Of a stretch of 29,355 bases of DNA, positions 13,873 to 23,040 are shown in pieces. The DNA comes from an uncultured Oscillospiraceae bacterium (GTDB taxonomy: Bacteria; Bacillota; Clostridia; Oscillospirales; Oscillospiraceae). The notes under the pieces were generated by a model that saw only the letters and a list, made by a program, of their open reading frames with translations, was not told where the DNA came from and did no database searches. The stretch lies in contig CAKTRT010000012.1 in assembly GCA_934597535.1 (NCBI GenBank), positions 1 through 29,355 on the forward strand, read 5' to 3'. Made by a program: the position numbers and the translations under genes. Positions within the stretch are counted from its first letter, which is position 1, and every line of letters starts with the position of its first letter.

Positions 13873-15897
13873 ATGAAGCATACAAACCGGAACAGACGAC
13901 CGCTCGCCGCGCTGCTGGCGCTGTGCCTGACGCTGGCGCTCAGCATTCCCGTGCTGGCCGTGGGCGAGACGATGACCGCGAGCGCCGCGGCGCTTGCGCT
14001 GATCGAGGAGGGCGAGGGCTTCCGCGTCGAGAAATACGCTTTGAACGGGAGCTGGTATATCGGCTACGGCACGCAGTGCGATGCCGGCGACTATCCGAAC
14101 GGCATCACGCAGCAGGAGGCCGAGCTTCTGCTGCTGGGCAAGGTCGCGGGCTATGAGGTCAAGCTGAACGAATTCTTTGCCCGCTACGGCGTTGCGCCCA
14201 CGCAGGGGCAGTTTGATGCGCTCATCAGCTTCAGCTATAACTTTGGCACAGGCTGGATGAGCGGCACGAGCGACCTTGTGAAGATCGCGCGCGGCGAGGT
14301 GAGCGCCACGCGCCTTGAAACCGCGCAGGCGTTCGGCGCATGGTGCCATTCCGGCGGCGAGGCGATGGGCAATCTTGCCGCGCGCCGCATGAAGGAGGCC
14401 GCGCTGTTCCTCGACGGCAGCTTTTACGCTGCGGAGAATGAGTTTGCCTACCTCATCATCAAGAAGGAGGACGGCGCGTCCTATGAGACGGATTTCCGCG
14501 TTTACCGGCGCGGCACGAGCTACGGCAGCTTTCCTGTGATGGAAAAGCTCGGCTATCGCTTTGCCGGTCTTCAGACCACGTCCGGCGCGGCGCTGACGGC
14601 GGACAGCATCGTCGCGGGAAATGTGACGGCTGCGGCCGTGTGGACGCAGAACAGCTACACCGGCAGGACATATTCCGATGTAAAGCAGACCGACTGGTTC
14701 TATGATTACGTGATGGAGCTGAGTGCCGACGGCATTGTGGGCGGCAACGATGACGGCACCTTTGCCCCCAACCGCGCCACGAGCACCGGCGAAATGCTCA
14801 AGCTCGTGCTGCTGGCCACAGGACACAAGGAGCAGGCGCCAACGGGGAAGCACTGGGCGAGCGGTTACGGCACCTATGCGCTTTCCATGGGCTATCTTGC
14901 CCGCGAAAGAGCGGACGATCTCGATGCCCCCATCAGCCGTCTTGAGGTGGCGCGCTTTGCCGCCAGAGCGCTGGGCTATGGCGCATCGGGCGCCGCCACG
15001 CCCTTTGCCGACGCGGACGACGGCTATGTCACCGCACTCTATGAGGCGGGGATCTTCATCGGCGCAGAGGTGAACGGGCAGAAGCTGTTCTATCCCGCGA
15101 ACGGTATCACGCGCGCGGAGGTGGCGACGATCGTCTGGCGGATCTATCAGCTCAGCTCGCTCGATCAGAAGCAAAAAATCTATTATAACAGCTATGTGCT
15201 CGATGTGCTCGACGGCGTGCCTGTCAACAGCTACGACAAGACCGCGTTCTACCGCGACGGCAGCATCATGCGCTACAATGACCCGAACGTGAACACGCGC
15301 CTTGGCATCGACGTTTCGCATTATCAGGGCGACGTAGATTGGGCGGCGGTGGCGTCGAGCGGTGTGGAATTCGTCATCGCGCGCGTGGGCGGCCGCGGCT
15401 ATACCGAGGGCAAGATCTACGCAGACAACAAATTCCACGAATACGCCGACGGCGCGGCACGCGCGGGTCTTCAGGTGGGCGCTTACTTTTACTCGCAGGC
15501 GGTGAGTGTGCAGGAGGCGCAGGAGGAGGCGTATTACGTGCTCGAGCAGCTGCGCGGGCATACGATCACCGGGCCGGTGGTCTTTGACTGGGAGGTCGTC
15601 GGCAAGTCGAGCGCCCGCACCTACGGCATCGAGACGGGCGTGCTGTGCGAATGCGCGAAGGCTTTCTGCGATATCATCCGCGCCGCGGGCTACGATACGA
15701 TGATCTATATCACCAACTACGCCGGCTATGTCAAGTACGATCTCAGCGAGCTGACGGCCTATCCGCTTTGGTACGCCAATTACGATAAGGCCGCGCCGGA
15801 GTTCTACTACGATTTTGCCATGTGGCAGTATACGGACAAGGGAAGCGTTCCCGGCATCAAGGGCAACGTCGATATGGATCTCTGGTTCGTGCGCTGA
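13873..15897 (+). CDS. Secreted SLH protein with GH24-like and GH25 lysozyme domains
   Basis: 674 residues. A signal peptide (basic start, hydrophobic ~10-29, likely cut near residue 30) is followed by: a T4-lysozyme-like (GH24) domain ~41-180 (E48-G-F, I-G-Y-G-T at 63-67); a linker; two to three SLH repeats ~266-427 (YSDVKQTDWFYDYV near 267; FADADDGYV at 378); and a GH25 muramidase ~476-674 with D480 in LGIDVSHYQG and the catalytic pair D572-W-E574. GH25 should cut the glycan strands of peptidoglycan, with SLH repeats holding the enzyme to the wall. The first domain keeps the catalytic Glu but shows Ala/Leu where T4 lysozyme has Asp20 and Tyr for Thr26, so it may be weak or only wall-binding. 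AAGGAG lies about 11 bases before the ATG. A terminator follows. The order GH24-SLH-GH25 is unusual. Confidence 0.9.
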   Translation: MKHTNRNRRPLAALLALCLTLALSIPVLAVGETMTASAAALALIEEGEGFRVEKYALNGSWYIGYGTQCDAGDYPNGITQQEAELLLLGKVAGYEVKLNEFFARYGVAPTQGQFDALISFSYNFGTGWMSGTSDLVKIARGEVSATRLETAQAFGAWCHSGGEAMGNLAARRMKEAALFLDGSFYAAENEFAYLIIKKEDGASYETDFRVYRRGTSYGSFPVMEKLGYRFAGLQTTSGAALTADSIVAGNVTAAAVWTQNSYTGRTYSDVKQTDWFYDYVMELSADGIVGGNDDGTFAPNRATSTGEMLKLVLLATGHKEQAPTGKHWASGYGTYALSMGYLARERADDLDAPISRLEVARFAARALGYGASGAATPFADADDGYVTALYEAGIFIGAEVNGQKLFYPANGITRAEVATIVWRIYQLSSLDQKQKIYYNSYVLDVLDGVPVNSYDKTAFYRDGSIMRYNDPNVNTRLGIDVSHYQGDVDWAAVASSGVEFVIARVGGRGYTEGKIYADNKFHEYADGAARAGLQVGAYFYSQAVSVQEAQEEAYYVLEQLRGHTITGPVVFDWEVVGKSSARTYGIETGVLCECAKAFCDIIRAAGYDTMIYITNYAGYVKYDLSELTAYPLWYANYDKAAPEFYYDFAMWQYTDKGSVPGIKGNVDMDLWFVR

Positions 15898-15906
15898 GGA
15901 AAAGAG

Positions 15907-15945
15907 AAAAAGCGGGTCTCCGGTGATCCGGAGATCCGCTTTTTT
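15907..15945. terminator. Bidirectional terminator, lysozyme / Na-Pi cotransporter
   Basis: A 17-bp stem (15907-15923 with 15928-15944, one G-T pair) with A-run and T-run flanks, loop TGAT, between convergent genes. Confidence 0.93.
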
Positions 15946-15982
15946 CGCGCCTTTTGGTGAAATGGGGAGAAAATAGGCGCGC

Positions 15983-17746
15983 TCAGCTGTTGGCAGGGGC
16001 CGCGAGACGGTATTTGTCCGCGTAGGCGCGGAACTTCTCGCGGAAGGTGCGGTTCTCGCTGCGCGTTTCGCGCAGCGTTTCGTGCAGATTCAGATTGTGC
16101 TGCTCTGCGTCGATGACGCAGCCGGCAATGTTGGAGCAATGGTCGGAGGTGCGCTCAAGATCGGTGAGCAGGTCGGAGAGGACGAAGCCCGCTTCAATGC
16201 TGCACGTTCCCTGCTGCATGCGCAGGATATGGCGCGTGCGCAGCTGCTCTTTGAGCGTGTCGATGACCTCTTCAAGCGGCTCCACGTCGGACGCGAGCGC
16301 GGCGTCGCGCTGCTCGAACGCGCGCAGTGCAAGCGAGAGGATCTCGCGCACGGCGGCGGTGAGAGTGGAGAGTTCCTCCGTCGCGGCGGGGGAGAAGGAC
16401 AGTCCCTTTTCGCGCAGCTCCTCCGATGATTCCAGCACGTTGACCGCATGGTCGGAGATGCGTTCAAAATCGCCGATGGTCTTGAGCAGCTCGGTCGCCT
16501 CCTCGCTTTCCGCGCGGCCCATCTTCTGCGCGCTGAGCTTGACAAGGTAGGTGCCGATGCTGTCTTCGTAGCGGTCGCAGCGCGCCTCGTCTTCGCGGAT
16601 GCGCTGGGCAAGCTCGGGCGTATAGGCTGCCAGCGAATCGAGCGCGCCGCGGAGCGACTGCACCGCGCACTCCGCCATCTCGCGGGCGACGGCGCGGCTG
16701 CGGCTCAGTGCGAGCGAGGGCGTGGCCAGCAGGCGCTCGTCCAGCTCCACGGTGGTCTGCGCGCTGCCTTTGCCGTCCGGCACCAGGCGGACGGCAAGCT
16801 TTTCCAGCTGGCCGCCGAGCGGCAGCAGCATGGCGGTGCAGAGAATGTTGAAGATCGAGTGCGCCACGGCAATGCCGGACATCGTGGCGGGCTCGTCCAG
16901 CAGCGCGGGGGCAAGGAGCGCGCGCACGATGCAGAAGACCGTCAGCAGCACGGCGACGCCGATGACGTTGAACATCAGGTGGACGACGGCGGCGCGGCGG
17001 GCGTTTTTATTTGTGCCAATGGAGGAGATCATGGCCGTGACAGTCGTGCCGATGTTCTGGCCCATGATGATGGGAATGGCTGCGGCATAGCTGACTGCGC
17101 CGGTCGTGGCCAGCGCCTGCAGGATGCCGACGGAGGCGGAGCTTGACTGGATGATGCCGGTGAGCACCGCGCCGGCGAGCACGCCGAGCACGGGGTTTGT
17201 AAACGCGAGGAAAAGCTGCGTAAAGGCGGGGACGTCTTTCAGCCCGGCGACCGCGCCGCTCATTGTTTCCATGCCGAACATGAGCGTTGCAAAGCCGAGG
17301 AGGATGACGCCGGTATCTTTTTTCTTGTTGTCCTTGGAAAACATGAAGAAGATGATGCCGACGAGCGCCAGCACCGGCGTAAAGGAGCTGGGCTTGAGAA
17401 GCTTGATCCACACGCTGCTGCCGTCGATGCCGCCGAGACTCAGAAGCCACGCCGTTACCGTCGTGCCGACGTTCGCGCCCATGATGACGTTGATGGCCTG
17501 CCGCAGCGTCATAAGGCCCGAGTTGACGAAGCCGACCACCATAACGGTCGTTGCCGACGAGCTTTGGATGATGGCGGTAACGCCGAGACCCGTGAGAAAG
17601 CCCGCGATGGGCTTGCCTGTCATCTGGTCGAGCAGCGAGCGGAGCTTGCCGCCCGCACGGCGTTCGAGCGCCTGTCCCATCAGCGTCATGCCGAACAGGA
17701 ACAGGCACAGCCCGCCGAGCATCGTCAGTGCGTTAAAAATATCCAT
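15983..17746 (-). CDS. Na+/phosphate cotransporter with C-terminal PhoU-like domain
   Basis: 587 residues. The N-terminal ~310 residues hold about eight membrane segments with the two repeated family motifs, GVTAIIQSSSATT (~55-67) and GIIQSSSASVG, characteristic of the NptA / SLC34-like family (PF02690). Residues ~345-560 are a charged helical PhoU-like domain, as in bacterial YjbB-type proteins. It should move inorganic phosphate with Na+; bacterial members often act in phosphate export or balance. The start at 17746 has AAAGGA about 11 bases upstream, which is only moderate. It is transcribed alone, convergent with the lysozyme gene and divergent from the agmatine operon. No pst or phoU genes are nearby. 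Confidence 0.93.
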   Translation of the reverse strand: MDIFNALTMLGGLCLFLFGMTLMGQALERRAGGKLRSLLDQMTGKPIAGFLTGLGVTAIIQSSSATTVMVVGFVNSGLMTLRQAINVIMGANVGTTVTAWLLSLGGIDGSSVWIKLLKPSSFTPVLALVGIIFFMFSKDNKKKDTGVILLGFATLMFGMETMSGAVAGLKDVPAFTQLFLAFTNPVLGVLAGAVLTGIIQSSSASVGILQALATTGAVSYAAAIPIIMGQNIGTTVTAMISSIGTNKNARRAAVVHLMFNVIGVAVLLTVFCIVRALLAPALLDEPATMSGIAVAHSIFNILCTAMLLPLGGQLEKLAVRLVPDGKGSAQTTVELDERLLATPSLALSRSRAVAREMAECAVQSLRGALDSLAAYTPELAQRIREDEARCDRYEDSIGTYLVKLSAQKMGRAESEEATELLKTIGDFERISDHAVNVLESSEELREKGLSFSPAATEELSTLTAAVREILSLALRAFEQRDAALASDVEPLEEVIDTLKEQLRTRHILRMQQGTCSIEAGFVLSDLLTDLERTSDHCSNIAGCVIDAEQHNLNLHETLRETRSENRTFREKFRAYADKYRLAAPANS

Positions 17747-17787
17747 GGCAGTATCGTTCCTTTACTCTCTCATTTCTCATTTTTGAC

Positions 17788-17816
17788 CAAGTAAAAGGAT
17801 AAATGAGCTGTGTCAA
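17788..17816 (-). promoter_or_regulatory. Possible promoter of the Na/Pi cotransporter gene
   Basis: On the minus strand, a perfect TTGACA (17816-17811), 17-bp spacer, and a poor -10 TACTTG (17793-17788). The -35 is convincing, the -10 less so. Confidence 0.45.
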
Positions 17817-17861
17817 ATCCGATACCATGCTTTTGTAAAATCCATGTAAAATTGAAAAGGC

Positions 17862-17891
17862 GCGGGCGGAGAGCTTTCTCCGTCCGCTTTT
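17862..17891 (+). terminator. Terminator-like hairpin in the leader of the agmatine operon
   Basis: An 11-bp stem (17862-17872 with 17877-17887, one G-T pair), loop GCTT, followed by TTTT. It lies about 85 bases before the ptcA start, just after a possible -10 TAAAAT (17847-17852). It could attenuate the operon or simply block read-through; the U-tract is short. Confidence 0.5.
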
Positions 17892-17974
17892 CGTATGCGG
17901 ACGCGTAAAAATGGAAAAAGACGCAAACACTATGCGGGAAGTCAGAAGCAAAATTGGTTTTCCGGAGGTTGCAT

Positions 17975-19024
17975 ATGAAAAAAGACTTTATCGACACCAA
18001 CGACTTTACCAAGCAGGAGCTGCTCGATATCATCGAACTGTCGCTTGCCATCAAAAAGGCCATCAAGGCGGGCTACTATCCGCCGCTCATGCGCAACATG
18101 ACGCTCGGCATGATCTTTCAGCAGTCCTCAACGCGCACGCGCGTCTCGTTCGAGACGGCAATGAGCCAGATGGGCGGCCACGCGCAGTATCTGGGCCCCG
18201 GCATGATCCAGCTCGGCGGACACGAGACTATCGGCGACACGGGCAAGGTGCTGTCCCGGCTCGTGGACGTGGTGATGGCGCGCGTCATCGAGCACAGGAC
18301 CATCGAGGAGCTGGCGCGCAGCTGCACCATCCCCGTGCTCAACGGCATGTCGGACTACAATCATCCCACGCAGGAGATCGGCGATATGTGCACGATCATG
18401 GAGCACCTGCCGCAGGGGAAGAGACTGGAGGACTGCAAGGTCGTGTTTGTGGGTGACGCGACGCAGGTGTGCGCGTCGCTCGGCTTCATCACGACGAAGC
18501 TTGGCATGCACTTTGTGCAGTATGGCCCGCAGGGACACCAGCTGAATGAGCAGCACAAAAAGATCATGGCGGAAAACTGCGCGCTCTCCGGCGGCAGCTA
18601 TCTCGTCACGGACGACCGCGAGAGCGTGCGCGGCGCGGACTTCATCTACACGGACGTGTGGTACGGCCTCTACGAAAACGAAATGCCGAAGGAGGAGCGC
18701 GTGCGTGTGTTCCACGACTATCAGGTCAACCGCGAGCTGATGCAGCTGGGAAACCTCGGCTGCAAGTTCATGCACTGCCTGCCCGCGACGCGCGGCGAGG
18801 ACGTGACCGACGAGGTCGCCGACTCTGACGCCTCCCTCTGCTGGGAGGAAGCGGGCAACCGCCTGACGGCCATGCGCGGCCTGCTCGTTTACTTTACACG
18901 CTGCCGCCGCGAGCCGAACGGCCTGCAGATCGCCGCGGCGAAGGAGGCGCTTGACCGGGTGCTCCGTGACAAGCTCGGCTGCACGGAAGCTTACTGCGGG
19001 GCAGCAAAGGTCGAAAAGAGCTGA
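17975..19024 (+). CDS. ptcA: Putrescine carbamoyltransferase
   Basis: 349 residues. Carbamoyl-phosphate loop S51-S-T-R-T-R56, then H-C-L-P at 267-270 as in ornithine carbamoyltransferases. The distinguishing stretches, [30 protein letters not shown] and DVWYGLYE, match what I recall of Enterococcus faecalis putrescine carbamoyltransferase, which has Y-G-L-Y where ornithine enzymes differ. It converts N-carbamoylputrescine and phosphate to putrescine and carbamoyl phosphate in agmatine use. The ATG at 17975 has CGGAGG six bases upstream. It is the first gene of the operon, 4 bases ahead of the antiporter. The main alternative, YgeW-type carbamoyltransferase, is disfavoured by these motifs and by the agmatine genes next to it. 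Confidence 0.93.
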   Translation: MKKDFIDTNDFTKQELLDIIELSLAIKKAIKAGYYPPLMRNMTLGMIFQQSSTRTRVSFETAMSQMGGHAQYLGPGMIQLGGHETIGDTGKVLSRLVDVVMARVIEHRTIEELARSCTIPVLNGMSDYNHPTQEIGDMCTIMEHLPQGKRLEDCKVVFVGDATQVCASLGFITTKLGMHFVQYGPQGHQLNEQHKKIMAENCALSGGSYLVTDDRESVRGADFIYTDVWYGLYENEMPKEERVRVFHDYQVNRELMQLGNLGCKFMHCLPATRGEDVTDEVADSDASLCWEEAGNRLTAMRGLLVYFTRCRREPNGLQIAAAKEALDRVLRDKLGCTEAYCGAAKVEKS

Positions 19025-19028
19025 TCGT

Positions 19029-20402
19029 ATGGAAAAGAAACAATTCCGCCTTGCAGATGTGATCCTGTCGGTCATCTGCGTGGTGTTTGTCGCTGAGGCG
19101 GCCGCGCCGGTCGCGTCGATCGGCAACAGCCAGTACTTCTGGTGGCTCTTCATGATCGCGGCGTTTCTGCTGCCCTATGGGCTGATCGCTGCGGAGCTGG
19201 GCACAGCCTATCCCGGCGACGGCGGCCTGTATGACTGGATCCATGCGGCCTACCCAAAGAGCCGCTGGGCGGCGCGCGCCTCGTGGTACTACTGGATCAA
19301 TTTCCCGCTGTGGATGGCGTCGCTCGCAGTGATGTGCCCTGAGCTCATCGCGTTCATCACCGGGCGGAGCCTTGGGACGTTCGGCTCGCTCGTGGTCGAG
19401 CTGCTGTTCATCTGGATCATCACGGTCATCGCGTGCTATCCCGTGTGCGACAGCATCGTGATCCTGAACACAAGCGCGGTCATCAAGATCCTGCTGGCGG
19501 TGCTGGTCGGCGCGCTGGGCATCTGGTATGTGGTGAAAAACGGTTTTGTGAACGATATGGCGGCGCGGACGTTCCTGCCGTCGTTCGACCTCACGAGTCT
19601 TTCGTATATCTCGGTCATCATCTTCAATTTCCTCGGCTTCGAGGTCGTGTGCACGTATGCCGACAACATGAGCGATCCGAAAAAGCAGATCCCGCAGTCC
19701 ATCGTGACCGGCGGCATCGTCATCGCCGCCATCTACCTCTTTTCCGCCTTCGGGATCGGCGCGGCTGTGCCGGTGCGCGAGATCAGCGTAGACTCGGGGC
19801 TGATCGACGCGGTGTCGCTCATTCTGGGCGAGCAGGGCGGGATGCTTGTGGGGATCGTGGCGCTGCTGTTCCTTGTAACGCTCTTCGGCAACATGATCTC
19901 GTGGTCGATGGGCGTGAACTCCACGGCGGCCTTTGCCGCGGACAACGGCGACATGCCGCGCGTTTTTACAAAGCGCTGGAAAAAGAACGACATGCCCGTC
20001 GGCGCGGCGTTCACGTCGGGCATCGTCGCCTCCTGCGTGTGCATTTTGGGTGTGCTGATCGAGATGGCGTCGCCGGATTCATCGCTTTTCTGGAGCTTTT
20101 TTGCGCTGAACCTCGTCATGCTGCTCCTGAGCTATGCACCGGTGTTCCCGGCGTTCCTCAAGCTGCGGCGCGAGGATGCGCAGACGCCGCGCCCGTTCCG
20201 CGTGCCGGGTCCTTCGGCACTGCTCAAGTGCATTGCCTATGTGCCCATGGCGCTCATTCTCATTTCCATCGTGTTCACCGCGGTCCCGTTCTCGTTTGAC
20301 GCGGAGACGCTTGCGAGCTTTTTGCCCATCACGATCGGCTCGCTCATCAGCGTGGCGATCGGCGAGGTACTGATCGCGCTGCGCGCGAAAAAGACATCAT
20401 AA
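19029..20402 (+). CDS. aguD: Agmatine/putrescine antiporter (APC family)
   Basis: 457 residues with about twelve hydrophobic segments, the length of E. faecalis AguD. Family features: the N-terminal [15 protein letters not shown] turn in the first helices and the G-D-G-G-L-Y-D-W motif (~60-67) characteristic of APC exchangers such as AdiC and CadB. It should import agmatine in exchange for putrescine across the cytoplasmic membrane, feeding the deiminase and removing the product. It begins four bases after the ptcA stop with no clear ribosome binding site of its own, which suggests translational coupling. The substrate is assigned mainly from operon context. Confidence 0.9.
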   Translation: MEKKQFRLADVILSVICVVFVAEAAAPVASIGNSQYFWWLFMIAAFLLPYGLIAAELGTAYPGDGGLYDWIHAAYPKSRWAARASWYYWINFPLWMASLAVMCPELIAFITGRSLGTFGSLVVELLFIWIITVIACYPVCDSIVILNTSAVIKILLAVLVGALGIWYVVKNGFVNDMAARTFLPSFDLTSLSYISVIIFNFLGFEVVCTYADNMSDPKKQIPQSIVTGGIVIAAIYLFSAFGIGAAVPVREISVDSGLIDAVSLILGEQGGMLVGIVALLFLVTLFGNMISWSMGVNSTAAFAADNGDMPRVFTKRWKKNDMPVGAAFTSGIVASCVCILGVLIEMASPDSSLFWSFFALNLVMLLLSYAPVFPAFLKLRREDAQTPRPFRVPGPSALLKCIAYVPMALILISIVFTAVPFSFDAETLASFLPITIGSLISVAIGEVLIALRAKKTS

Positions 20403-20424
20403 CATCGTAAAGGAGACTGACGAT

Positions 20425-21522
20425 ATGGCAAAACGGATCATCGGCACGACGCCGAAACAGGACGGGTACCGCATGCCCGCCGAATTTGAGCCGCAGGAGG
20501 GCGTTTGGATGCTCTGGCCTGAGCGCAGCGACAACTGGCGCAACGGCGGCAAGCCCGCCCAGCAGGCCTTTGCCGAGGTGGCGAAGGCCATTGCGAGATT
20601 TGAAAAGGTCACAGTCGGCGCATCGGTGCGCCAGTATCAGAACGCGCGCGCCCGACTGCCTGAGAATATCCGCGTGGTGGAGCTGGAGAACGACGACGCC
20701 TGGGTGCGCGACTGCGGGCCAACGTTCCTTGTGGATGGAAAGGGCGGTCTCCGCGCGGTGGACTGGGAGTTCAACGCATGGGGCGGACTTGTGGACGGGC
20801 TATACTTCCCGTGGGACAAGGACGACCAGATCGCGCGCAAGATCTGCGAGATCGAGAACGTGGACACGTATCGCACGGAGGGCTTTGTGCTCGAGGGCGG
20901 CTCTATCCATGTTGACGGCGAGGGCACAGTGCTGACGACCGAGATGTGTCTGCTGTCCGAGGGCCGCAACCCCGATAAGAGCAAGGAAGAGATCGAGCGG
21001 ATGCTTCTCGACTACCTTGGCTGCGAGAAGGTGCTGTGGATCAGGGACGGCATCGACCCCAACGAGACGAACGGGCACATCGACGATGTTGCCTGCTTTA
21101 TCGCGCCGGGCGAGGTCGCTTGCATCTGGACGGAGGATGAAAACCATCCCTTTTATGCGCAGGCGCAGGCGGCGTACCGCTTTCTCACCAATGCGACCGA
21201 TGCAAAGGGGAGAAAGCTCAAGGTGCACAAGCTCTGCCTGACGAAAGAGCCGTGCCTGCTCGAGGGCGCGGATACCATCGACGCCGTGGAGGGCACCATA
21301 GCGCGCGAGGACGGCGAGGTCAGCATCGCGTCGTATATGAATTTTCTGATCGTCAACGGGGCGGTCATCCTGCCGCAGTACGGCGACGCAAACGATAAGC
21401 TTGCCGTCGATCAGGTGCAGCAGATGTTCCCAGAGCGCGAGATCGTGCCCGTGCAGACGCGCGAGGTCGCCTTCGGCGGCGGCAATATCCACTGCATCAC
21501 CCAGCAGCAGCCCAGACGCTGA
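20425..21522 (+). CDS. aguA: Agmatine deiminase
   Basis: 365 residues, the usual length. It is a guanidine-modifying fold: W-P-E-R-S-D-N-W-R near the start, [10 protein letters not shown] (~89-98), [12 protein letters not shown] (~157-168), N-G-H-I-D-D (~213-218), and the catalytic Cys357 in G-G-G-N-I-H-C. It hydrolyses agmatine to N-carbamoylputrescine and ammonia. AAAGGAG lies nine bases before the ATG, and the gap from aguD is 22 bases. With PtcA and a carbamate kinase it would yield ATP, CO2 and ammonia. The kinase gene (aguC), normally next in Enterococcus-type operons, is absent; a terminator follows directly instead. Confidence 0.95.
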   Translation: MAKRIIGTTPKQDGYRMPAEFEPQEGVWMLWPERSDNWRNGGKPAQQAFAEVAKAIARFEKVTVGASVRQYQNARARLPENIRVVELENDDAWVRDCGPTFLVDGKGGLRAVDWEFNAWGGLVDGLYFPWDKDDQIARKICEIENVDTYRTEGFVLEGGSIHVDGEGTVLTTEMCLLSEGRNPDKSKEEIERMLLDYLGCEKVLWIRDGIDPNETNGHIDDVACFIAPGEVACIWTEDENHPFYAQAQAAYRFLTNATDAKGRKLKVHKLCLTKEPCLLEGADTIDAVEGTIAREDGEVSIASYMNFLIVNGAVILPQYGDANDKLAVDQVQQMFPEREIVPVQTREVAFGGGNIHCITQQQPRR

Positions 21523-21546
21523 GGGATCGCGCCGCAAATAGAAATG

Positions 21547-21580
21547 AAAGCGCGCGCAGAGTTCGTCTGCGTGCGCTTTT
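21547..21580 (+). terminator. Terminator of the agmatine operon
   Basis: A 14-bp stem (21547-21560 with 21566-21579, one wobble), loop GTTCG, ending in TTTT. Confidence 0.88.
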
Positions 21581-21626
21581 ATATAGCATTTATAAATATT
21601 TATGCAATATAAATGGATAAAACAAT

Positions 21627-21657
21627 CGTTTTTTCACTGGATATCTCGTGAAAAACG
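21627..21657. repeat. Inverted repeat in the gltS leader
   Basis: CGTTTTTTCAC (21627-21637) pairs with GTGAAAAACG (21648-21657) with one bulged T. It lies in an AT-rich stretch about 140 bases before gltS and could be an operator left over from the damaged gene. Confidence 0.5.
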
Positions 21658-21793
21658 TGGAATTGTTCCAGCTGCGGAAAATTCGACCGTTTTCGCGCCG
21701 GCGTGCGCTTACGCTGATGCCGGACAGAGCGCGCGGGAGGACGGAGGCAAGCGCGCCTGCGTCAGGACTTGCAGAATGAAAAGGAGGAGAATT

Positions 21794-22027
21794 ATGTTAT
21801 CTATTCAACTCAACATGTACCACGCGCTGGCGCTCGGCGCGGCGATGTACTGGCTCGGAACGGTGCTGACGGGAAAGAACGCGATCCTGAACCGTTTCTG
21901 CATTCCCTCGCCGCTGGTCGGCGGCCTCTGCTTCGCGCTGCCCAATGCGGCGGTCATGACGGCGTTATGTGCTCATGCCAGCTGCTCCCGCGCGATGCGG
22001 ATGAATTCGGCGATGACGCTCCACTGA
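21794..22027 (+). pseudogene. gltS: Truncated sodium/glutamate symporter GltS (N-terminal remnant)
   Basis: The ATG at 21794 has a perfect AAGGAGG site. The first ~50 residues (L-N-M-Y-H-A-L-A-L-G, then N-R-F-C-I-P-S-P-L-V-G-G-L) match the start of GltS, a Na+-glutamate symporter of about 400 residues. After G-L-C-F-A-L the resemblance stops near 21945; the frame then crosses the 3' end of the convergent lysR gene antisense and ends at 22027. So about 350 codons are missing, most simply by deletion joining the gltS 5' end to the lysR side. The 77-residue product would have one to two membrane segments and no transport activity. The fresh-looking 5' end suggests a recent event, or an assembly join. 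Confidence 0.78.
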
Positions 22028-22890
22028 TAGGAGCGTTTCAGATAGCCAAAGCAGATGGGGTAGGACGCCTTGGAACAAAGGGGAAGGATATGCAGCTGTG
22101 CAAGCTGCGCGGGTGGGAGGGCGGTATCGAGAAGGTTGCTCGGACAGAAGCACGCGCCCACGCCCTGCACACACAGGGCGAGCAGTGTTTCAACGTTTTC
22201 CGATGCTGCGCGGCTGAGCGGCGTGAAACCGGAGGAACGCAGCAGCGCGCGCCCAATGCGGCCGCCGATGTCCTCAGCGGAGCCGAGGACGAAGGGACAG
22301 GCGCGCAGCGCATGAAGGTCGCCGGCGGCGATCTCCGCGCGATGGGCGGAAAGGTCGATCCCGCAGCGCTTGAGCAGGGGATCGCTCAGGCAGAGGACGA
22401 CGTCCTCGGTGTAATAGTCCTCAAGCACGATGTCAGAAAGCGCTCTTGGAAAGGCGGCGACGGCAAGGTCGATGCCGCCCTCCAGCAGGAGCTTTTGCAG
22501 CGCATCGTTCGAATCTTCGCGCAGCAGGATCTCAACGTTCGGATATTCACGCTGGAAGGCGGGGATCAGACGCGGCATAATGGCGCGTCCGCGCGTGTAG
22601 GCAATGCCGATGCGCAGCTCGCCCCGTTGGTTTTCGGAGATATCGCAGAGCTCGCGCTGCAAGGCCTGCTTTGTCTCGCGGATGGATTCGGCATAGCGCA
22701 GGAAAGTGCGGCCGGCAAAGGTCAGCTCAAGCGGCGTGCGGCGCACAACGAGCGGGCAGCGCAGCTCACGCTCAAGATTGGAAATATGAGAGGAGAGCGA
22801 CTGCTGCGTGATGTGCAGCGCTTCCGCCGCGTGCGTGAAGTTCCTCTCGCGCGCGAGCACGATGAAATAGTCAAGAGAATCAAAGTTCAT
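21973..22890 (-). CDS. LysR-type transcriptional regulator
   Basis: 305 residues, normal family length. An N-terminal winged helix-turn-helix (~1-60: F-T-H-A-A-E-A-L-H-I-T-Q-Q-S-L-S-S-H-I) and a periplasmic-binding-like effector domain (~88-300, beginning G-E-L-R-I-G-I-A-Y) are present. It resembles the CynR/GltC-type members. The ATG at 22890 has only a weak ribosome binding site. A 6-bp dyad (22904-22922) overlaps the -10 of its promoter, suggesting autorepression. It converges on the broken gltS, which may once have been its target, and its upstream side faces the NhaC antiporter; either could be regulated. The effector is unknown. Confidence 0.9.
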   Translation of the reverse strand: MNFDSLDYFIVLARERNFTHAAEALHITQQSLSSHISNLERELRCPLVVRRTPLELTFAGRTFLRYAESIRETKQALQRELCDISENQRGELRIGIAYTRGRAIMPRLIPAFQREYPNVEILLREDSNDALQKLLLEGGIDLAVAAFPRALSDIVLEDYYTEDVVLCLSDPLLKRCGIDLSAHRAEIAAGDLHALRACPFVLGSAEDIGGRIGRALLRSSGFTPLSRAASENVETLLALCVQGVGACFCPSNLLDTALPPAQLAQLHILPLCSKASYPICFGYLKRSYQWSVIAEFIRIAREQLA

Positions 22891-22903
22891 AACGGCACGT
22901 CAT

Positions 22904-22922
22904 CTACAGTTTTTTTCTGTAG
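22904..22922. promoter_or_regulatory. Dyad CTACAG-N7-CTGTAG, likely LysR operator
   Basis: A perfect 6-bp inverted repeat around seven T, 14 bases upstream of the lysR start and touching its -10 box. Further CAG half-sites follow at 22928-22942. It fits a LysR-family binding site used for autoregulation and perhaps for the divergent nhaC. Confidence 0.6.
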
Positions 22923-22949
22923 TTTATACAGATTTTAACAGTTTTACAA
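22921..22949 (-). promoter_or_regulatory. Promoter of the lysR gene
   Basis: On the minus strand, -35 TTGTAA (22949-22944), 17-bp spacer, -10 TAAACT (22926-22921). On the plus strand a TATACT at 22966-22971 could start divergent transcription. Confidence 0.65.
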
Positions 22950-23040
22950 GATGCGATTTCTTTTTTATACTATAGTCAGAGCGGGGAGCGGACGGTGATC
23001 CACACAGCCGCTGCTCCTTTGCGGGGACAGAGCTTCCGGC

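Noticed and set aside
13783..15561. 592-codon minus-strand open frame
   Set aside because: Antisense to the SLH-lysozyme gene, which has a signal peptide, catalytic motifs and its own promoter.
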